A stretch of 10,803 nucleotides of DNA from assembly GCA_910587905.1 (NCBI GenBank), contig CAJUOF010000328.1:1-10803 (forward strand), read 5' to 3'. The notes beneath the pieces are model-generated. The model did not search any database and was not told the origin of the DNA. It saw only the letters and a program-made list of their open reading frames with translations. Shown in pieces: positions 5,752 through 10,803 of this stretch. A program made the translations under genes and the position numbers. The DNA is from an uncultured Lachnospiraceae bacterium. Its GTDB lineage: Bacteria; Bacillota_A; Clostridia; Lachnospirales; Lachnospiraceae. Each line of letters opens with the position of its first letter. The first letter of the stretch is position 1.

Positions 5752-7428
5752 ATGGAAAAATATTTTAATGTGAATGCAGATTGCAAAGCCCATTTGCATT
5801 ATATGGTTGACCTTCGGCCAAAACTGAAAAAGATCAAAGAGATGGTTGACCGGGGCGATTATTTCACGATCAACCGTGCCCGCCAATACGGGAAAACCAC
5901 TACGATGAAGGCCCTAAGCCGATTCCTGCAAAATGATTACGTGGTCATATGGCTTGACTTCCAGATGTTAAGCTTCTCCGATTTTGAGACCGAGCATGCA
6001 TTTGTCAACGCCTTTGCCCGAGAAACACGAAAGGCATTCCGGCCGGAGGATCGGATTCCACCTAAAACCAAGGAAACACTGAAACGGCTGGAGAACGGCA
6101 GTGCGGCAAATACCCGGCTCGCCTCCTTAACAGAGTGTTTCATTAATTGGTGCAAAGCTTCCGAAAAGCCCGTTGTACTCATGATCGACGAGGTGGACAG
6201 CGCCTCCAATAATCAGGTATTCCTTGATTTCCTGGCACAACTGCGTGGTTCTTATATAAACAGAGATATGATTCTCTCTTTTCAGTCCGTGATCCTGGCA
6301 GGCGTATATGATGTTAAAAACATGAGGCTCCGGCTTCGGCCGGAGGATGAGCATAAAAGGAATAGTCCTTGGAATACCCATGAAGACAACGAGCCAAGCG
6401 AAAACTTGCTTTCATTTGGCGACTGTCCATGGGATCAAATGGTGGTCACACCATTTGATATTGCGGCGGACTTTTTGGTGGACATGAGTTTTTCATCAGA
6501 AGAGATCGCCGGAATGCTAAAAGAATATGAAGGCGACCATCATACGGGCATGGATATCCCCAAAATAGCCGGCCTGCTCTATGATTATACCTCCGGTTAC
6601 CCGTACCTTGTTTCACGGATATGCAAACTGATCGATGAACGTCTTGCAGGGGGAAATGAATATCCGGACGGACGCAGCGCATGGACAAAAGAAGGATTTT
6701 TAACTGCCATCCGCATTTTACTGGCCGAGCCAAACACGCTCTTTGATTCCCTGATCAACAAGCTGGCCGACTATCCGAAGCTGGAACGCCTGCTCTACGG
6801 TCTGTTATTTCAGGGAAAAGAGATTTCTTACGTAGTTGGAGTTCCTTCTATGGAAATGGCAGTGATGTTTGGATTTATAAAGATCGAAAATCATCTGGTG
6901 CTGATCGCAAATCGGATTTTTGAAACCCTGCTGTACAATCTCTTCCTGACAGCCCCGGACATGCAGCAGGAGGAGCTCTATGACGCTGCCCAGAAGGATA
7001 AAAACCTATTTGTCGAAAACGGATGCCTGAATATGAAGAAAATACTGGAGCGTTTTGTCGTCCATTTCGATTCTCTGTATGGGGACCGTGGTCAAAAATT
7101 CTATGAGGACGACGGACGCCGCTATTTTATGCTGTTCCTAAAACCGATCATTAACGGTCAGGGAAATTGTTATGTGGAGACCGAAACCAGAAACCGGGAG
7201 CGCACGGACCTGGTCGTCGACTACCGTGGAGAACAGTTTGTCATCGAAACGAAGATCTGGCATGGTCCCGCCAGACACGTTCTGGGAGAAAGGCAGCTCG
7301 CCCAGTATCTCGATCATTACCAATTGCAGACAGGTTACCTGCTCACCTTTAATTTCAACCAAAACAAGAAGATCGGAGTGACAGAGATCACTCTAAAAAA
7401 TAAAACCTTGGTGGAGGCAACTGTATAA
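5752..7428 (+). CDS. AAA-type ATPase with C-terminal PD-(D/E)XK nuclease-like domain
   Basis: A 558-residue cytoplasmic protein. The N-terminal P-loop domain has a Walker A variant RARQYGKTTTMK (42-53) and Walker B VVLMIDEVD (141-149). The middle region (about 240-410) is helical with a winged-helix-like part around 350-390. The C-terminal domain has the PD-(D/E)XK signature: D486 in RTDLVVDY, E499-x-K501 in VIETKIW, and QxxxY at 515-519. This matches the AAA-ATPase-like plus PDDEXK_9 architecture found in many copies in gut anaerobes. Its biological role is not established; proposals include defence or mobile-element maintenance. The ATG at 5752 has AAAGGAGG 5 nt upstream. The catalytic residues look intact, so it is not an obvious relic. 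It is divergent from the kinase and monocistronic, ending at a strong hairpin. Confidence 0.88.
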   Translation: MEKYFNVNADCKAHLHYMVDLRPKLKKIKEMVDRGDYFTINRARQYGKTTTMKALSRFLQNDYVVIWLDFQMLSFSDFETEHAFVNAFARETRKAFRPEDRIPPKTKETLKRLENGSAANTRLASLTECFINWCKASEKPVVLMIDEVDSASNNQVFLDFLAQLRGSYINRDMILSFQSVILAGVYDVKNMRLRLRPEDEHKRNSPWNTHEDNEPSENLLSFGDCPWDQMVVTPFDIAADFLVDMSFSSEEIAGMLKEYEGDHHTGMDIPKIAGLLYDYTSGYPYLVSRICKLIDERLAGGNEYPDGRSAWTKEGFLTAIRILLAEPNTLFDSLINKLADYPKLERLLYGLLFQGKEISYVVGVPSMEMAVMFGFIKIENHLVLIANRIFETLLYNLFLTAPDMQQEELYDAAQKDKNLFVENGCLNMKKILERFVVHFDSLYGDRGQKFYEDDGRRYFMLFLKPIINGQGNCYVETETRNRERTDLVVDYRGEQFVIETKIWHGPARHVLGERQLAQYLDHYQLQTGYLLTFNFNQNKKIGVTEITLKNKTLVEATV

Positions 7429-7430
7429 CA

Positions 7431-7457
7431 GGAAAAGCTGCCGGCGGCAGCTTTTCC
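7431..7457. terminator. Strong hairpin between convergent genes, probable terminator
   Basis: A perfect 12-bp stem (7431-7442 and 7446-7457, GGAAAAGCTGCC with GGCAGCTTTTCC, 3-nt loop) starts 2 nt after the stop of the AAA/PD-(D/E)XK gene and lies 26 nt beyond the stop of the GcvT-like gene. No long T-run follows on either strand; the T-run is inside the stem. Because the element is symmetric and sits between convergent genes, it could act in both directions. Confidence 0.6.
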
Positions 7458-7483
7458 CATATGCGATTACAAAGAGGACTGTT

Positions 7484-8506
7484 CTACATCCACTTTTTCT
7501 CTGTGATCACACATTCATGTCCATGAGCCCGAAAGTGGTCCCCGGTCTTAAATACTCCTTTTCTCGCCAGCAGGTATCCGTTATTCACATTCTTTACATA
7601 GGAATACACCAGCTTTACAACACGGGCGACCTCCTCCTCATACCCGTCCATATAAATGGCTTCCCCGGCGCCGCCCAGATGGCGGGACTTGATCAAATAG
7701 TCGTCCTCCAGACAGATAAAGCCCAGCATTTCCCGTTTTGCGCCTTCCTCCTTCACCTTCAAGAGGGCCTTCTTGCCGATAAATTCCTTTTCCCAGCAAA
7801 TGCTGTCAGAAAGCCCCACCTCAAAAGGATTGTTGTGGGCAAGATCCTTCATGTAATAGAATCCGGCCTCCGTGGGAAGGGTCCAGGCCATCACCTGAAA
7901 CTCCGTCACCTGCCGGCCTTCCGCACGCTCACAGGCATCCTTCAACACGGCCTCAAGGTCATCTGCCTGGTCGGGAGCCACATAGATCTCATAACCCCAT
8001 TTTTCTCCCGTGTACCCGCCCCGATTCACCATGACAGGAATTCCCCTGACCTCATAATTTCCATGGGCAAAGAATTTTAAATCCTCCACACCGCCAGATA
8101 CAATCTCATTTAAAACCTCTTTTGCTTTTGGACCCTGGACGCTGAACATATGCCATTCTTCCGTGATGTCCTCCCAGTCCACGTCATAATTCCCCTGATG
8201 GTCAAAAAACCAATCGTCCATTTTCGTCGCAAAAAGCGTGGAGAGCCAGTATTCCTTCTCCGCCATGCGGAATACGACCACATCGTCTATGATCTCTCCC
8301 GCTTCATTTAACATGGTCGTATAACGATCTCTTCCGACGGCCAGCGTTTTGATGTTTCCAGTCAGCATATAATCCAGAAAATCCGTCACGTCCTCTCCAG
8401 TCACCTTCACAAGCTGATGGGTCCACAGATACCAGCCGACACTCGTCCGGACCGTCATATGCTCCGCCTGTTTCATTTCATCATCTTTATAGATATTTTT
8501 ATACAT
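7484..8506 (-). CDS. GcvT-family (aminomethyltransferase-like, folate-dependent) protein
   Basis: A 340-residue cytoplasmic protein with the glycine-cleavage T-protein fold. Recognisable landmarks are MLNEAGEIIDDVVVFR (65-80), with the D74/D75 pair equivalent to the catalytic and folate-interacting Asp region of T-protein; MFSVQGPKAKEVL (120-132); NRGGYTGEKWGYEIYV (161-176), matching the RTGYTGEDGYEI motif; and EAGFYYMKDL followed by NPFEVGLSDSICWEKEFIGKKAL (225-247). No other glycine-cleavage gene is nearby, so it is probably a dedicated catabolic enzyme. Relatives use tetrahydrofolate to accept methyl or methylene groups, for example from aromatic methoxy groups (LigM/DesA) or methylated amines. 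The ATG at 8504-8506 was chosen for AAAGGA 8 nt upstream; earlier in-frame starts at 8539 (ATG overlapping the upstream TGA) and 8545 (TTG) lack a ribosome binding site. It is last in a three-gene operon. The exact reaction is unknown. Confidence 0.85.
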   Translation of the reverse strand: MYKNIYKDDEMKQAEHMTVRTSVGWYLWTHQLVKVTGEDVTDFLDYMLTGNIKTLAVGRDRYTTMLNEAGEIIDDVVVFRMAEKEYWLSTLFATKMDDWFFDHQGNYDVDWEDITEEWHMFSVQGPKAKEVLNEIVSGGVEDLKFFAHGNYEVRGIPVMVNRGGYTGEKWGYEIYVAPDQADDLEAVLKDACERAEGRQVTEFQVMAWTLPTEAGFYYMKDLAHNNPFEVGLSDSICWEKEFIGKKALLKVKEEGAKREMLGFICLEDDYLIKSRHLGGAGEAIYMDGYEEEVARVVKLVYSYVKNVNNGYLLARKGVFKTGDHFRAHGHECVITEKKWM

Positions 8507-8538
8507 AGATGCTTTCCTTTCTTTTGCTGTATCGTCCA

Positions 8539-9777
8539 TCAGCAAAATTTATCAATCTTCTTCGCAATTTTGATCCGCAGCTTTCCTTCCGGGGAATTCT
8601 CCTCCCACAGAGACCACTGGGGATTCACCAGAGTTTTCACCATGCCGTACCAGAAGTCCACATGGCACTGCACCATCCTCTGGCAGCCGTTGACGGCAAG
8701 CCCGCCCCGGTCGATCACGTAGACAACCTCTTCTTTATTGAAGGCTTCCACCTCATATTTACAGATCATGGACTGGAGCAGCATTTCAATCAGGCCGCCC
8801 GCAATTCTTCCGTCAGAGCCAATACTGTCCGGAACCCCCATCCAGTCACGGGCTGCCTTTATGGCGTAATGCTCGCCGAACATGGCCTTCCCGGAGGCTT
8901 CCAGAACACATTTTAATACATGATCCGCAAACTCCTTTGTGGCAAGCCCCCTGTTTACAACCTCGTCAATGGCAGGCAGTATGTACATGGCCGCACCAGA
9001 AGAAAAAATCACATAATTGGCTGTCGCCGAGGCGCCCTCCGCATTGGTTCCGTTCGACCAGATATAATTGCACTCCTCACGGAATACCATGGATTCCGCC
9101 ACGCAGTCCTCCTCCGGCGTATATTTGATCTGATCCGCCGTGGCCACCGGGCCGAAGCTTTCCCAGATCTCATGCTCCGGCATGGGATACTTTTCTCTGG
9201 ACTCCGCCACAATACGGCAGTGCCGGTCGCCGCACCCTTTCGCCTCCACCATGCAGTATTCCATGGAAGGGCCTTTCCTGTGGATCTCACTGTACGCCTC
9301 CGACACTGCCTGTAAGGACATGGTCGTGGCACGGCAAAGCTCCGAGCCGCAGATGTCCCAGGGACACTCGTCCAGTTCCTTCTCACAGCGATAGGTTCCG
9401 AAATCCTGAACACGGCCGCACATCAGAAGGGCGTCGTCGCCTTGATCCCCGGACAGGGCTCCTGTAAATTGTCCGCACATAAAAGGGTGTACATTTTGAG
9501 TATCTGCAACAGCCTCCGCACAGAGGCGGTTGGCGGCGCTGATCCTCTCATAGGCACTTTCGCAGATGATTTTGCAGCGCTCCTTATAATCCGGCACCAG
9601 AATCCGGAACGCCTGAAGGGCCGCAGCTCCCAGCACCGCCTCAAACCGGTTGGAATAATGCATGGCATCCCGGAAACAATACATGCGCTCCCACGGAGAT
9701 TTGATCGCCGTATACTCTTTCAGTCCTGCCCCCATACCGCTGTCCTGCGGCAGTCTCTCGTCTATTTTTCTGCTCAT
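8539..9777 (-). CDS. Cysteine-rich protein of uncertain family, possible V4R/ATC-hydrolase-like domains
   Basis: A 412-residue soluble protein with no signal peptide or membrane segment. I do not recognise it with certainty. Cysteines cluster at 138, 143 and 148 (CPWDICGSELC, a C-x4-C-x4-C pattern) and at 175, 182 and 187 (GCGDRHC), recalling the cysteine-containing ends of V4R and L-2-amino-thiazoline-4-carboxylate hydrolase-like domains. The C-terminal half has a looser version, NGCQRMVQCHVDFWYGM at 363-379, suggesting a degenerate duplication. A glycine-rich helix-like middle (TNAEGASATANYVIFSSGAAM, about 244-264) resembles neither. The cysteines could bind metal, but no standard Fe-S motif is present. 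The ATG at 9775-9777 follows GGAGGA; an in-frame GTG at 9789 would sit upstream of that site. It lies 15 nt after the dehydrogenase gene, and its TGA precedes the GcvT-like start by 32 nt, so all three are co-transcribed. Confidence 0.8.
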   Translation of the reverse strand: MSRKIDERLPQDSGMGAGLKEYTAIKSPWERMYCFRDAMHYSNRFEAVLGAAALQAFRILVPDYKERCKIICESAYERISAANRLCAEAVADTQNVHPFMCGQFTGALSGDQGDDALLMCGRVQDFGTYRCEKELDECPWDICGSELCRATTMSLQAVSEAYSEIHRKGPSMEYCMVEAKGCGDRHCRIVAESREKYPMPEHEIWESFGPVATADQIKYTPEEDCVAESMVFREECNYIWSNGTNAEGASATANYVIFSSGAAMYILPAIDEVVNRGLATKEFADHVLKCVLEASGKAMFGEHYAIKAARDWMGVPDSIGSDGRIAGGLIEMLLQSMICKYEVEAFNKEEVVYVIDRGGLAVNGCQRMVQCHVDFWYGMVKTLVNPQWSLWEENSPEGKLRIKIAKKIDKFC

Positions 9778-9792
9778 AGCTTCCTCCACTTC

Positions 9793-10707
9793 TTATTCTT
9801 CGTCGTTCGGATACTTTTCCGTCTCCGGCTGGAAACGGAAAATATTATGGGACATGCCGTTGTCGGCAATCAAACATTCTCCTGTGATCTCGTCTGCCAC
9901 TGCCGTGCTCAGGATGTAGGCAGACATGGCTACACCGTCCACACCCTGGGTTCCGGTATATGCAGTCACTGCGATCTCCTCATAAATCTGATCCTCCTGC
10001 TCCTCCGTCAGCCCGCTTCCGGCCAGAGTCCCGGTGGAGCCTGGTGTCGCCATGCCGCCGGGAGCCACGCAGTTGACGGAGATGTCAAACCGCTTCAACT
10101 CCTTGGCCGATTCCACAATCAGCGCATTCACCGCTCCTTTGGACGCCGCATAATGGGAATAACCGCCGAATACCGGATAAGGATACCAGGGGCAGTTGGA
10201 CGAAATAGCTGTGATCTTTCCTTTGATCTTATGCTCGATCATATATCTGGAAATATGCTTGATACATAAGAACAGCCCCACTGTATTGACCCGCAGCACC
10301 TTCTCAAAATCAGAACTTTGCATATCATAGATATGGGCATAATTCCAGATTCCCACAGAATTTACGAAAATGTCCAAAGAACCAAAGGTCTCGTCCGCAA
10401 ACCGCACCAGTTCTTCCACGTCCGCTTCCTCTGCCACGTTGGTCTTCTTATAGACGACTCTGCCTCCATATCCGTTCTTTTCAAAAAGAGCAATCGCCGT
10501 ATCTCCCTTATCCTGTGAGCCGGAGGCGATCACCACCTTTGCACCTCCCTGCAAAAGCCTCAGGGCAATGTCAAAGCCCAGGCCGGAGGTTCCTCCCGTC
10601 ACCACCGCCACCTTTTCTCTCACAAACAGCATATCCTCCAGAGGACGTGCCTCTTTCATATAGCCTTCCAGCATCGTTCTCATGCTTGCCATTGGATCAA
10701 ACGCCAT
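9793..10707 (-). CDS. Short-chain dehydrogenase/reductase (classical SDR) with N-terminal extension
   Basis: A 304-residue NAD(P)-dependent oxidoreductase of the classical SDR family. Motifs are the nucleotide-binding TGGTSGLG (37-44), NSVG at 116-119 in place of the usual NNAG, N141, the catalytic serine near S169/S170, and Y186-x3-K190 (YAASK). VAPGGMAT (214-221) follows the substrate loop, and GECLIADNG (276-284) is the usual C-terminal strand. It is about 50 residues longer than typical 250-residue members because of a roughly 30-residue N-terminal extension and a short acidic tail. Members oxidise secondary alcohols or reduce ketones of sugars, steroids, bile acids or polyols; the substrate here is not identifiable. 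The ATG at 10705-10707 has AAGGAGG upstream with a slightly long 11-nt spacing. It is the first gene of the operon with the cysteine-rich and GcvT-like genes. Confidence 0.92.
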   Translation of the reverse strand: MAFDPMASMRTMLEGYMKEARPLEDMLFVREKVAVVTGGTSGLGFDIALRLLQGGAKVVIASGSQDKGDTAIALFEKNGYGGRVVYKKTNVAEEADVEELVRFADETFGSLDIFVNSVGIWNYAHIYDMQSSDFEKVLRVNTVGLFLCIKHISRYMIEHKIKGKITAISSNCPWYPYPVFGGYSHYAASKGAVNALIVESAKELKRFDISVNCVAPGGMATPGSTGTLAGSGLTEEQEDQIYEEIAVTAYTGTQGVDGVAMSAYILSTAVADEITGECLIADNGMSHNIFRFQPETEKYPNDEE

Positions 10708-10803
10708 AATCTAACCTGCCTCCTTCGTTCTTTTTTCTGTCATTCTACCGGAAATTTCTGTTTTTCCTATCCGTAAAAAGACTGCTTTTTTCGTGATTTT
10801 TCC
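10708..10803 (-). promoter_or_regulatory. Upstream region of the SDR/cysteine-rich/GcvT operon
   Basis: This holds the ribosome binding site AAGGAGG (10724-10718 on the minus strand) and a possible -10, TAGAAT, at 10747-10742. I find no good -35 at 16-18 nt, so the promoter is only tentative and might require an activator. No coding region is apparent. Confidence 0.3.

Noticed and set aside
5752..7428. The AAA/PD-(D/E)XK gene as a transposase or IS element
   Set aside because: No terminal inverted repeats or target duplications were found around it, and the domain order matches the non-transposase AAA plus PDDEXK family.
8507..8545. Upstream starts (TTG at 8545, ATG at 8539) for the GcvT-like protein
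   Set aside because: Neither has a ribosome binding site, whereas the ATG at 8506 has AAAGGA at good spacing and the extra residues do not look like the family's N-terminus.
9442..10269. Long plus-strand reading frame antisense to the SDR and cysteine-rich genes
   Set aside because: It crosses an operon junction and encodes no recognisable motif; it is a mirror of the codon bias of the real genes.

Overview
The window looks like a piece of a Firmicutes (Clostridia, most likely Lachnospiraceae-type) genome. The grounds are strong AGGAGG-type ribosome binding sites, GHKL/LytTR and YesN-type two-component genes, a Sel1-repeat lipoprotein, and an AAA/PD-(D/E)XK protein of a kind common in gut clostridia. 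Base composition is patchy: the GHKL/LytTR genes and the right-hand operon are fairly GC-rich, while 3560-4270 is strikingly AT-rich. The assignment to a taxon is inference; no rRNA or tRNA is present.

Left part (1-2753, all minus strand). In transcription order these are a Sel1-repeat lipoprotein (1547-2530), a membrane-anchored periplasmic sugar-binding-type protein (501-1436) and the N-terminal part of a YesN-type response regulator (1-496, running off the left edge). The binding protein and the regulator are 4 nt apart, and the regulator's ribosome binding site lies inside the last codons of the binding protein. This suggests an extracellular ligand-sensing system whose histidine kinase would lie beyond the left edge.

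Centre (2754-5653). A GHKL sensor kinase (4273-5568) and a LytTR response regulator (2754-3509) lie on the minus strand and look like one two-component system. Between them, on the opposite strand, sits a complete type III (RNA-protein) toxin-antitoxin module, the highlight of the window. It has a promoter (3594-3622), an antitoxin RNA made of two 49-nt repeats, an intrinsic terminator (3737-3762), a strong ribosome binding site and a CptN/ToxN-like endoribonuclease gene (3774-4268). The two repeat cores differ at only two of 39 positions. Those two positions pair with each other in an H-type pseudoknot (T-A in one repeat, C-G in the other), so the sequence itself contains a compensatory change supporting the RNA fold.

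Middle right (5654-7457). An AAA-type ATPase fused to a C-terminal PD-(D/E)XK nuclease domain (5752-7428, plus strand) is divergent from the kinase. It has its own promoter overlapped by an inverted repeat, and a strong 12-bp hairpin follows its stop codon.

Right part (7458-10803, minus strand). A compact operon, in transcription order: a short-chain dehydrogenase/reductase with an N-terminal extension, a cysteine-rich protein of uncertain family, and a GcvT-fold (tetrahydrofolate-type aminomethyltransferase-like) protein. The set suggests catabolism of a small molecule with an oxidation step and perhaps a one-carbon or methyl transfer step. The substrate cannot be read from the sequence.
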